NCBI RefSeq assembly: GCF_019249215.1
Contig: NZ_JAESDI010000005.1
Location: forward strand, 186,001-250,000
Length of the DNA: 64,000 nucleotides
Source of the DNA: Alteromonas lipotrueae
Lineage (GTDB): Bacteria; Pseudomonadota; Gammaproteobacteria; Enterobacterales; Alteromonadaceae
Direction of reading: 5' to 3'
Shown: positions 56,708 to 64,000 of the stretch, one piece after another
Layout: each line of letters starts with the position of its first letter
How positions within the stretch are numbered: the first letter of the stretch is position 1
The notes under the pieces: model-generated
What the model saw: the letters and a program-made list of their open reading frames with translations, nothing else
What the model was told of the DNA's origin: nothing
Database searches by the model: none
Position numbers and translations under genes: made by a program

Positions 56708-56854
56708 CAGTATCCTTAATAAATTCGCATATAGTTATCTGCGCAATAGGTTCAAATTATATAGGTGCAGATGATACTCACACTACGCAATAAGTAAAAC
56801 TTTCGAAGTATAAAAACACCAAACGTAAAAAAAAATAACGTTTAGCGTTAACAA

Positions 56855-56868
56855 AACTTTGCAAAGTT
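56855..56868. promoter_or_regulatory. Perfect 14-bp palindrome upstream of the lipase
   Basis: AACTTTGCAAAGTT, followed at once by a further half-like AACAAAGTT. A dimeric regulator could bind here; identity unknown. Confidence 0.45.
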
Positions 56869-56899
56869 GCAACAAAGTTAATAAGATTGAGGGAGATAC

Positions 56900-56916
56900 A
56901 ACTGGTCTAACATGTT
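56900..56916. promoter_or_regulatory. FadR-like operator
   Basis: AACTGGTCTAACATGTT compared with the FadR consensus AACTGGTCNGACNTGTT recalled for gammaproteobacteria: one mismatch (A for G) inside the core. It lies 108 nt before the lipase start, compatible with fatty-acid-responsive control. Confidence 0.6.
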
Positions 56917-57023
56917 TGAAGCTCGGTGAGTTTGCAGTAAGAACAAGGCGTTAAAGGTGCCAGCTTACAAGCAATGCGAGTTTTAGATACACAGAATAAC
57001 AACAATGCTTGTAGGGAGTAAGA

Positions 57024-59627
57024 ATGAGAAAACTCATATTAAGTTCCAGTGTGGCCCTTGCGCTGGGTCTAACAGGCTGTGGCGGCTCCGATGATACCCT
57101 GTCCGATATTCAGGCCGAGACAGAGGTCCAAACACCATTTTCACGTATCGTGTTTGATCCCGCTAGTGGCGATTTAAATATACCTAATGATCTTCTAATG
57201 CTACCAGGGGATGACGGCTTTTTCGATTATACCCTTAACATTCCGGTAGACGATCCAACTAACTTTGCTGACCCACAAAACGCACTTAATGTACTAGACG
57301 GATGGTCAACACAGCATCCATTTGCTATATCGGTAGAGACGCCGGCAGGTGTTTCACTTGACGCGTCTACCTTGGCGGCTGGCGTGTTGATGTTTGAAGC
57401 AACCCTAGGGTTGGATTTAAACGATCCAGATTGCGCGCAAATCACGACGCCTTCTGCGGGTTGTAAGCTTGGCGATCAGTTGGTTTACGGCGAAGATTAT
57501 GTGCTTTCTCTTGCTGATGAATCAACAATTACCTTTGTGCCATTAAAGCCACTGAAGCCGGCTCAAGGTCACATGTTGGTAATGACCACCGCGTTGAAAG
57601 ATTCGTCTGGTAAGTCTGTACAAGGCTCTACATCGTGGGATTCAACACGACAAGATATCAATACACTGCCATTATCAAGTGATGATCAATTATTGCTTCA
57701 AGGCATTGTGAACTCACTGGTAAACCCAGTGATTGGTGCAGGTTATGAGCGTGAAGATATCACCTATGTTTCTGCATTCACCACACAATCAATTGCGAAT
57801 TCACTCGATACCATCAAAAAAGTAATGGTAGGTGAGTTTGCAGCACGCGCTGCTGCTGGAGACCCAACCGCGGGTGAAGCACTTCCTGTTATTGTAGTAG
57901 GAGACGTTGATAGTGCACCTACGGCTATGGAAGCATTAAATTTAGTCACCGAAGAAGTAGTCGCTGGTGCGGTCTCAGTCGGAATAGATAACTTACCAGC
58001 AGAGGCAGCAGCCTTAGTACCTGTTATTGAAGCCACTGACTTCAGTGCCCTTGAAACGTGTGCTGGGTTAGCGGGTACCGTGTCTGGTCAGTTATCTGCC
58101 CAATGGGGTGCGGTTAACGATTTCGCTGTGGCTGTGTCTACTGGCATACTTGCCGAAGCGGGTCCGTTTTGTGCAGCACAACGCTATGAGGGTAGCGTGT
58201 CGCTTCCTTATTTCCTAGGTGTTCCAAGCGCAGAAAACCCAACAGCGCCAGTTAATGAATTTTGGCAAGCAGCCTGCGACAGCGGTATTGTGTTAGCAAC
58301 GGCTTCTGATGAAGTACTCGCTAGTGCCACACCTGGTCCAAACTTCGAAACGTGTTCAAGTTTAGGCTTATCTGATTTACGTGTTAATGGCGAAATGCTA
58401 GATAACGCCCGTAATATCACTAAGTTTAACCCATTTCCTCAGATGACTGGCGGAAACATGGGTGAAGAGACGTTAGATGTGCAGGTGACAATTCCAGACC
58501 CAGCGATTGCTGGTGCACTTGGCTTCTCTGTCAGTATGCCAGAAGCGGGTTGGCCTGTAGTGATTTTAGCGCATGGTATTACGAGTAAGAAAGAAGATAT
58601 GCTAGCCATTACGGGGACTTTGTCGTTGGCAGGTATTGCTTCAGTGGCTATCGACCAACCACTTCACGGTACTCGTGGTTATGATTTAGACGGCGACGGC
58701 ACTGATGACATCAATGCTACAACCGTAAGCGCTACTCATTACATGAACTTGGCAAGCTTGCCAACTGCGCGTGATAACCTGCGTCAAAGCGTGTCTGATT
58801 TATTGGGCCTACGTTTAGGTTTGAACGCGGTAGTTGATGCTACTGCAACCCAAAACGTGTCATTTGATATGTCTCGTGTATCTATCATGGGTGTATCATT
58901 AGGCGCTATTACGGGCGGTAACTTTGCCGCAGTGGCTAACACCAGCATGGGAGAGACATTAGGCGCGTTAGACGGCATGTATGCTGTTAAACAAGCCTCG
59001 TTAGAGTCTCCTGGAGGCGGTGCAGCTCAGTTCTTACTTGAGTCTGCTACCTTTGGTCCGCTTATCAAAGGATTGCTGTTATCTCAGTCGTCTGAAGATT
59101 TTGTTGCCTTGTTAACTCAGCTTTATGGCACAACTGATGTTTCAGAAGCACAGTTAGTGGGTGCGGTAAGCGCATTTATGGATGCCTTAAGCGATGAACA
59201 AGCTGCAGAAGTTAATGCGGTATTTGCTGAATTCGCATTTGCTGCACAAACGGTTATGGACGCTGGTGACCCAACTAACTATGCCACTACGCTTGGTGAA
59301 ACTACACCAGTACACATGATGACAGTGGTAGGTGACGGCGGGGAAGAAAACTTACCAGACCAAGTCATACCAGTAAGTACATCTTTGCCATTGTCTGGTC
59401 AGTTAGCGCTTGCCAATACCATTGGTTTAAATCAGGTGACGACTACCCAATCGGGTACCGATGCATTAAGCGGCTTGGTTTTATTTAACAGTGGTGCGCA
59501 TGCATCAAGTTTAAGCCCAGCAGCGAGCACGGCAGTTACGGCTGAAATGCAACGAGAAGTAGCAGGTTATATCTCTTCTGACGCTACGGTTTTACCCATT
59601 ACTGATGAGACTGTTGTATCAAATTAG
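57024..59627 (+). CDS. VolA/Pla-1/cef-type lipase lipoprotein
   Basis: An 867-residue lipoprotein (lipobox LTGC, C19) of the bacterial Pla-1/cef extracellular lipase family that includes Vibrio VolA, a surface lysophospholipase. An N-terminal region with FSRIVFDPASGDLNIPNDLL, typical of the family, leads to a hydrolase domain. That domain has VVILAHGITSKKEDM (oxyanion strand) and nucleophile S625 in GVSLGA. A C-terminal helical part and a histidine in NSGAHASS near the end complete it. The inferred role is release of fatty acids from external lipids. The FadR-like site upstream fits. Confidence 0.88.
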   Translation: MRKLILSSSVALALGLTGCGGSDDTLSDIQAETEVQTPFSRIVFDPASGDLNIPNDLLMLPGDDGFFDYTLNIPVDDPTNFADPQNALNVLDGWSTQHPFAISVETPAGVSLDASTLAAGVLMFEATLGLDLNDPDCAQITTPSAGCKLGDQLVYGEDYVLSLADESTITFVPLKPLKPAQGHMLVMTTALKDSSGKSVQGSTSWDSTRQDINTLPLSSDDQLLLQGIVNSLVNPVIGAGYEREDITYVSAFTTQSIANSLDTIKKVMVGEFAARAAAGDPTAGEALPVIVVGDVDSAPTAMEALNLVTEEVVAGAVSVGIDNLPAEAAALVPVIEATDFSALETCAGLAGTVSGQLSAQWGAVNDFAVAVSTGILAEAGPFCAAQRYEGSVSLPYFLGVPSAENPTAPVNEFWQAACDSGIVLATASDEVLASATPGPNFETCSSLGLSDLRVNGEMLDNARNITKFNPFPQMTGGNMGEETLDVQVTIPDPAIAGALGFSVSMPEAGWPVVILAHGITSKKEDMLAITGTLSLAGIASVAIDQPLHGTRGYDLDGDGTDDINATTVSATHYMNLASLPTARDNLRQSVSDLLGLRLGLNAVVDATATQNVSFDMSRVSIMGVSLGAITGGNFAAVANTSMGETLGALDGMYAVKQASLESPGGGAAQFLLESATFGPLIKGLLLSQSSEDFVALLTQLYGTTDVSEAQLVGAVSAFMDALSDEQAAEVNAVFAEFAFAAQTVMDAGDPTNYATTLGETTPVHMMTVVGDGGEENLPDQVIPVSTSLPLSGQLALANTIGLNQVTTTQSGTDALSGLVLFNSGAHASSLSPAASTAVTAEMQREVAGYISSDATVLPITDETVVSN

Positions 59628-59656
59628 TGATATGTAACTAGTTGATTCATAAACAT

Positions 59657-59688
59657 GAAAAGGCCGACTTATGTCGGTCTTTTTTTTG
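59657..59688 (+). terminator. Intrinsic terminator of the lipase gene
   Basis: AAGGCCGAC-ttat-GTCGGTCTT with one G-T pair, followed by a run of T. Confidence 0.9.
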
Positions 59689-59821
59689 CTTATTTAAGCT
59701 AAAAATCAAAATGTTGTTTGAATGTTTCTTATTGTTAATGTAGTGTTAATTGGTCGGATCTGTTGAAGAAAGAAGGATACAGGATCTTGATTTCGAGTAT
59801 TACAACAATAAGGGACAGTTT

Positions 59822-62410
59822 GTGAACATACCAAAGAAACGTATATTGCCATATCGTACACTTCTCGCAGCCTCTATTGCTGCCACACTAATAGGTTGTG
59901 GAGGGAACGATAATAATTTTGATAACGTGCAAACGCCAACCACTCCTGAGCCAACTCCCGTTGAACCTACACCAGCACCGGTACCCGCTTTTGATACAGA
60001 TGGTGTATTAACGGCTGACATAACGTGGACAACTTACGGTGTGCCTCACGTTAAAGCGGATAATCTAGAAAGTATGGCCTACGGGGTGGGTTATGCGTTT
60101 GCTAAAGATAATTTATGTATTTTGGCAGATCAAATTATTAAATATAATTCTGAGCGCTCGAAATACTTCGGTCCTGACAACCAACCGGGCAGTGGTGATT
60201 CAGAGCACCTTATTAATGATTTCGGCTTTTTAACATTGGGTATTCGTGCGTTGGCTGAAGAGAATTTGGCGCGCATGTCAGCAAACTCAAGAGCCATGTT
60301 TCAAGGTTATACTGCAGGTTACAATCGTTACTTAGCGGACACGCCTGTGGCTGACCAAGATCAGTCGTGTGCTGGGCAGCCTTGGGTAAATGATATCGAC
60401 AGTACTGATTTATTAACGTACTCACTGGGTGTTGCGTTATTACCAGGTGCTGCTAACTTTTTAGGCCCAATGTTTTTAGCTGCGCCTGAAGGGGAAAGTT
60501 ACTTACCTACACCTGCGGCAAGCACGAGCACCGTTTCACAAAAGGCAGCGGCATCACCTACTGCCATGGCGGCCAATACGCAAGTAAACGCTGTGCCGTT
60601 TAACATTAACCCTACCGTAGTACTGCCGGAAAAAAATCCACAAGACATGGGGTCAAATGGCTGGGGACTAGGGAGCGATAAAACCACTAACGGTATGGGA
60701 ATGGTTTTAGGGAACCCCCATTTTCCTCACACAGGGAATTTACGTTTTTGGCAGTTCCATACGCAAATACCAGGTTATTTAAACGTAATAGGTGGCTCTT
60801 TGACGGGGTTACCAGGTGCGGTGAATATAGGCTTCAACGAAAACGTTGCGTGGACACACACCTTTTCTACAGCTGAGCACTTTGTCGTTTATCAATTAAC
60901 GTTAGATGAAGATGATGATACGGGCCTTACTCATAGGGTTGATGGTAGTAAACGGACCATTTACGAGAAGCCAATGCAGATTGAGGTAGCGGTGGCACCA
61001 GGCCAAACCATCATGCTCAACAAAACAGCCTATTACACAAATTACGGGCCTATGATTGAAGTGCCGGGTAATTTTGAGTGGACGGACACTAATGCGTTTG
61101 CCATTAAAGATGCAAATTTGCCGAATTTGGATGTTGTTGATCACTGGCTAGCGATGAATATGGCGGGCTCTATGGAGGAGTTCAAACAAGCCTTCAAAGA
61201 CTATGATGGTGTTATTTTTAACAATACCATGTCTGCTTCAGCGGACGGTCAGGTATTTTATATTGACGATTCTACCGTCCCTAACTTAACTGAAACCGCC
61301 ATTTCAGAATTAACCACTAATCCTGTTTTAGTACAAACTAAAATAGCAGCGGGTTTTACTGTTCTACCCGGTTTTGCCTCTGCGTTTGATTTCGATGGAC
61401 CTGTACCTTACGAGGAAGCACCAAAATATGAGGGAACAGATTCAGTTCAAAACTCAAACAACAGCTTTTGGTTAACAAATTTATCGTCACCTATCACGGG
61501 AGTTTCGCCACTTTATGGCAATGTGGAAAATCAACAAAGTCTGCGATCACGCTTAGCTCAGCAATTTATAGAATCTGAAGCAGGTAGTGACAACACATTT
61601 ACGCCTGACGAAGTGGAAACCTTGCTACTTAACAACCGAAGCATGCTGGCCGATATGGTGTTGCCTAGCTTACTTCAAGCTTGTACAGCCCAAGGTAGTG
61701 ATCCTGTTACGGTAAATGGTGAAAACGTGGATATCTCCGCTGGCTGTGCAGCATTGGCCTCGTGGGATGGCACCATGAACAAAGACAGTGTTGGGGCGCA
61801 CGTATTTAGAGAGTTTGCGTTTCAATTTGACAGGGATCCCCAGTGGGAAACACCGTTTTCTGTTGATAACCCTGTTACCACGCCAAGTGGTTTATTGCAG
61901 AATGACACCACAATTAATCAATTTGCTGCAGCAGTTCAGGTTGTTAACCAAGCCGGTGTAGCGCTTGATGCAACCTTAGGTGAAGTACAATTTGTAGAGC
62001 GAAGCCTGCCAAATGGCACGGCATCGGGTGTAAAACTTCCATGGGCTGGTGCACATAACATCGAAGGTGGTTTTAATGTCTTTAGTATTGTGCCTAACAA
62101 CAATGGAACTTTACTGCCAAGACATACCTATGCACCGCTTAACAGCAATACCATTATGAGCGCAGAAGCAGAGGGCTATCATATAAATTATGGTAGCAGT
62201 TGGATGATGGTCATTAACTTTACTGAAGACGGGCCAAAAGGAAGGGGACTTCTTTCATACTCTCAATCTAGGGCTTATGGCAGTGAACATTCAACTGATC
62301 AAACTGAACTTTATTCGTCTCAACCCACGTTACGTGATTTGTATTTTACCGACGAAGAAATATCTGCAAATACAATCAGTACATTAACCCTATCGTCAGA
62401 GGAAAATTAG
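59822..62410 (+). CDS. Penicillin acylase-family lipoprotein
   Basis: Ntn-hydrolase of the penicillin/acyl-homoserine-lactone acylase family, which hydrolyses N-acyl amide bonds. From GTG 59822 (AAGGGA upstream) it has a lipobox LIGC and a Thr/Pro-rich linker (TPTTPEPTPVEPTPAP). Next come the alpha chain (WTTYGVPHVKADNLESMAYG) and the processing site, where S278 in GSNGWGL would become the N-terminal nucleophile. The beta-chain sequence is LGNPHFPHTGNLRFWQF. The frame is open from a TTG at 59750, but that would bury the signal peptide. Substrate is unknown (acyl-amides, lactam or lactone side chains). It follows the lipase but after a terminator. Confidence 0.9.
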   Translation: MNIPKKRILPYRTLLAASIAATLIGCGGNDNNFDNVQTPTTPEPTPVEPTPAPVPAFDTDGVLTADITWTTYGVPHVKADNLESMAYGVGYAFAKDNLCILADQIIKYNSERSKYFGPDNQPGSGDSEHLINDFGFLTLGIRALAEENLARMSANSRAMFQGYTAGYNRYLADTPVADQDQSCAGQPWVNDIDSTDLLTYSLGVALLPGAANFLGPMFLAAPEGESYLPTPAASTSTVSQKAAASPTAMAANTQVNAVPFNINPTVVLPEKNPQDMGSNGWGLGSDKTTNGMGMVLGNPHFPHTGNLRFWQFHTQIPGYLNVIGGSLTGLPGAVNIGFNENVAWTHTFSTAEHFVVYQLTLDEDDDTGLTHRVDGSKRTIYEKPMQIEVAVAPGQTIMLNKTAYYTNYGPMIEVPGNFEWTDTNAFAIKDANLPNLDVVDHWLAMNMAGSMEEFKQAFKDYDGVIFNNTMSASADGQVFYIDDSTVPNLTETAISELTTNPVLVQTKIAAGFTVLPGFASAFDFDGPVPYEEAPKYEGTDSVQNSNNSFWLTNLSSPITGVSPLYGNVENQQSLRSRLAQQFIESEAGSDNTFTPDEVETLLLNNRSMLADMVLPSLLQACTAQGSDPVTVNGENVDISAGCAALASWDGTMNKDSVGAHVFREFAFQFDRDPQWETPFSVDNPVTTPSGLLQNDTTINQFAAAVQVVNQAGVALDATLGEVQFVERSLPNGTASGVKLPWAGAHNIEGGFNVFSIVPNNNGTLLPRHTYAPLNSNTIMSAEAEGYHINYGSSWMMVINFTEDGPKGRGLLSYSQSRAYGSEHSTDQTELYSSQPTLRDLYFTDEEISANTISTLTLSSEEN

Positions 62411-62481
62411 ACTGCTATTATAGGCGCCATTATATAAAGTCGCCTTAATGTTAGTTCTAATTCGGACAATAAGGTCGTTAT

Positions 62482-62511
62482 GAAGGGTCTGAGAACAGAC
62501 CCTTTTATTTT
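62482..62511 (+). terminator. Intrinsic terminator of the acylase gene
   Basis: AAGGGTCTG-aga-ACAGACCCTT with TTATTTTG after it, overlapping the upstream region of sohB. Confidence 0.88.
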
Positions 62512-62527
62512 GTACTAGGAGATAGGT

Positions 62528-63556
62528 TTGGAGTTTTTGTACGAATACGGTTTATTTGTGGCTAAGGCCGTTACCTTGGTTATCGCGTTTATTATCGTGG
62601 TATCGACCATCGTTGGCGTTGCAAGTAAGCAGAAACAAGGTAAAGGTCAGTTAGAAATAATCTCACTGTCAGAGCAACTAAAGGACATTACCCATTATGC
62701 GAAGCAAGTGTTGCTCGACAAAGCAGCATTGAAGCAACTAGCTAAAAAGCAGAAGAAAGAAGATAAGGCCAAAAGCAAAAGTAAAAAAGCTAGCGATGAA
62801 GAAGAAAAATCTCGGTTATTTGTGATTGATTTTAAAGGCTCTATGGATGCTAATGAGGTTGAGCACTTACGTGAAGAGATTACCGCTATTTTATGTGTAG
62901 CCAACAAAAAAGATGAAGTACTTGTTCGCTTAGAAAGTGGCGGTGGCGTGGTACATGGTTACGGATTAGCGGCTTCCCAGTTACAACGCATCAAAGAAAA
63001 AGGCCTTACATTAACCATCGCGGTAGACAAAGTAGCGGCAAGTGGCGGTTACATGATGGCTTGTGTGGCAGATAAATTGTTAGCGTCTCAATTTGCGTAC
63101 ATTGGTTCAATTGGTGTGTTAGCGCAATTGCCAAACTTCAATAAATTATTGAAGAAGAACGATGTGGAATTTGAGCAACATACGGCAGGTGAATACAAGC
63201 GAACGCTTACCGTGTTTGGCGAAAATAATGACGAAGGACGTGCAAAATTTAAAGAAGAAATTGAAGAAATTCACACGTTGTTTAAAGACTTCGTTCATAG
63301 TCAGCGCCCTGAAATGAACATTGAGAAAGTGGCAACGGGTGAATATTGGCCTGGTGTTAAAGCAAAAGAACTAGGTTTGGTAGATGCGCTTTCAACCTCA
63401 GACGATTACATTTTATCGCACTTCCCAGAGCGCGAAATATTTAAGGTTAAGTACTCGTTGAAAAAGAATGTGGCAGAAAAACTAGGGCTGTCGGTTGCAG
63501 CTGTTGCAGAACGGGTAGTCATGCAGACTTGGAACAAAGCAAGGCACTGGTTTTAA
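62528..63556 (+). CDS. sohB: SohB-family inner-membrane serine protease
   Basis: Signal-peptide-peptidase-like protease of the S49 family, anchored by one N-terminal transmembrane segment (residues 8-32, VAKAVTLVIAFIIVVSTIVG). A Lys/Glu-rich linker (KKQKKEDKAKSKSKKAS) follows. The catalytic serine is S172 in AASGGY and the general-base lysine K224 in GEYKRTLT. The 342-residue length matches E. coli SohB (349). It starts at TTG 62528, with AGGAG six bases upstream deciding this start; ATG alternatives would cut the membrane segment. Confidence 0.93.
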   Translation: MEFLYEYGLFVAKAVTLVIAFIIVVSTIVGVASKQKQGKGQLEIISLSEQLKDITHYAKQVLLDKAALKQLAKKQKKEDKAKSKSKKASDEEEKSRLFVIDFKGSMDANEVEHLREEITAILCVANKKDEVLVRLESGGGVVHGYGLAASQLQRIKEKGLTLTIAVDKVAASGGYMMACVADKLLASQFAYIGSIGVLAQLPNFNKLLKKNDVEFEQHTAGEYKRTLTVFGENNDEGRAKFKEEIEEIHTLFKDFVHSQRPEMNIEKVATGEYWPGVKAKELGLVDALSTSDDYILSHFPEREIFKVKYSLKKNVAEKLGLSVAAVAERVVMQTWNKARHWF

Positions 63557-63577
63557 TAATAATTAATATAAAATAAT

Positions 63578-63617
63578 AGGTTACAGCATTCTCTTGTGGT
63601 TATGTGTAACCTTTTTG
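63578..63617 (+). terminator. Terminator-like hairpin after sohB
   Basis: AGGTTACA (63578-63585) pairs with TGTAACCT (63605-63612) over a 19-nt loop, followed by TTTTG. Confidence 0.6.
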
Positions 63618-63618
63618 C

Positions 63619-63652
63619 CCCGTTCCGAGTCGTTTTTACATGAAGGAACGGG
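63619..63652. other. Inverted repeat upstream of the TetR gene
   Basis: CCCGTTCC and GGAACGGG, an 8-bp perfect inverted repeat with an 18-nt spacer, 34 nt before the TetR start codon. It may be the regulator's own operator or an mRNA hairpin. Confidence 0.4.
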
Positions 63653-63685
63653 CGTGATGAGACTTAGGTTAAAGAAAAATAAAAA

Positions 63686-64000
63686 ATGGCGAAGCAAACT
63701 AAAGCTGATATTTTAGATGCTGCTGAACTGCTCTTTTCAGAGCAAGGGTTCACGCAGACATCGATGCGCGAGATTACGACTCGAGCCGAGGTTAATCTAG
63801 CGTCAGTCAATTATCACTTTGGTAGTAAGAAGAACCTTATTCAGGCAGTGCTAAAAAGGTATTTCGATGTTTTGATGCCTGAAGTGAATACCTGCCTTGC
63901 CAACAATAAAGTATCTTCCGGTAGCGAAGGTGTTGCTACCTTATTGTATGCACTTATTCCTCCTATGTTGAAACTCAATGTGCTAAGACCGTCGGGCACA
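63686..64000 (+). CDS. TetR-family regulator, PsrA-like, 3'-partial
   Basis: The first 105 codons of a TetR-family repressor cut by the window end. The helix-turn-helix reads ILDAAELLFSEQGF-TQTSMREI and then NLASVNYHFGSKKNLIQAVL. The NLAxVNYHFGSKxxLIQAV signature is the one I associate with PsrA, the fatty-acid-responsive regulator of pseudomonads and Alteromonadales. The ligand-binding half is missing, so the assignment rests on the DNA-binding domain only. Confidence 0.78.
   Translation, partial: MAKQTKADILDAAELLFSEQGFTQTSMREITTRAEVNLASVNYHFGSKKNLIQAVLKRYFDVLMPEVNTCLANNKVSSGSEGVATLLYALIPPMLKLNVLRPSGT

Larger units (their letters stand above)
56708..57023. promoter_or_regulatory. Divergent yciK/lipase regulatory region
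   Basis: No coding frame. It holds AACGTTTAGCGTT at about 56837-56849, a perfect 14-bp palindrome at 56855-56868, and a FadR-like site at 56900-56916. The lipase ribosome site (TAGGGAG) is near 57012. Confidence 0.65.

Noticed and set aside
59750..59821. Longer N-terminus for the acylase from a TTG
   Set aside because: It would place about 24 charged residues before the lipoprotein signal; GTG 59822 has AAGGGA upstream and starts at the signal peptide.
1..64000. tRNA, rRNA genes, insertion sequences or prophage genes
   Set aside because: None seen: no tRNA-like T-arm with acceptor pairing, no transposase or integrase motifs, and no terminal inverted repeats with target duplications were noticed.

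Overview
The window looks like a stretch of chromosome from a marine gammaproteobacterium of the Alteromonas type (Alteromonadaceae). This rests on protein families and gene order recognised by eye: an msbA-lpxK-kdsB cluster behind comEC, gltA divergent from sdhCDAB-sucABCD, two Alteromonadales-style TonB-dependent receptors with a tryptophan-halogenase-like flavoprotein, and a maltodextrin locus with a LacI-type regulator. I see no insertion sequence, prophage, CRISPR array, tRNA or rRNA gene.

Layout. 1-6235: comEC (its 5' end lies outside the window), then msbA, lpxK, a Trm112-like gene and kdsB, which serve DNA uptake and lipid A/Kdo supply. 6471-17267: housekeeping and unassigned genes: a short-chain dehydrogenase, rimO, a lipoprotein alpha/beta hydrolase, a DUF2919 membrane protein, a hypothetical protein, tcdA, lhgO, a glutathionyl-hydroquinone reductase, a phosphomannomutase and a DUF3429 membrane protein. 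17393-29277: the TCA block, with gltA on the minus strand and sdhCDAB, sucAB and sucCD on the plus strand, divided by clear terminators. The E2 subunit SucB carries two lipoyl domains.

29557-53935 is the accessory core, a starch/maltodextrin utilisation locus. It has four transcription units: receptor 1 plus the halogenase-like protein; receptor 2 plus a very large pullulanase lipoprotein; a GH13 amylase; and a cyclomaltodextrinase-like GH13 with an SLC45/GPH-type sugar transporter and a third GH13 lipoprotein. A LacI-family regulator follows on the opposite strand. Each unit is preceded by a near-identical 14-bp near-palindrome, TGAATACGTATGCA or a one-base variant. In three of the four it sits exactly 5 nt upstream of a plausible -35 hexamer. 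The proposed flow is debranching at the outer membrane, uptake through TonB receptors, further cleavage in the periplasm, and import by the MFS carrier. Three apparently unrelated genes (patatin-like, TrmH-like methyltransferase, PEP-CTERM-associated acyltransferase) sit inside the locus without the motif.

54206-64000: glnS, yciK, a VolA/Pla-1-type lipase lipoprotein with a FadR-like operator upstream, a penicillin-acylase-family lipoprotein, sohB, and the start of a TetR regulator resembling PsrA. The FadR-like site and the PsrA-like gene suggest a fatty-acid theme here. All family assignments are from visual recognition of motifs; no database search was run.
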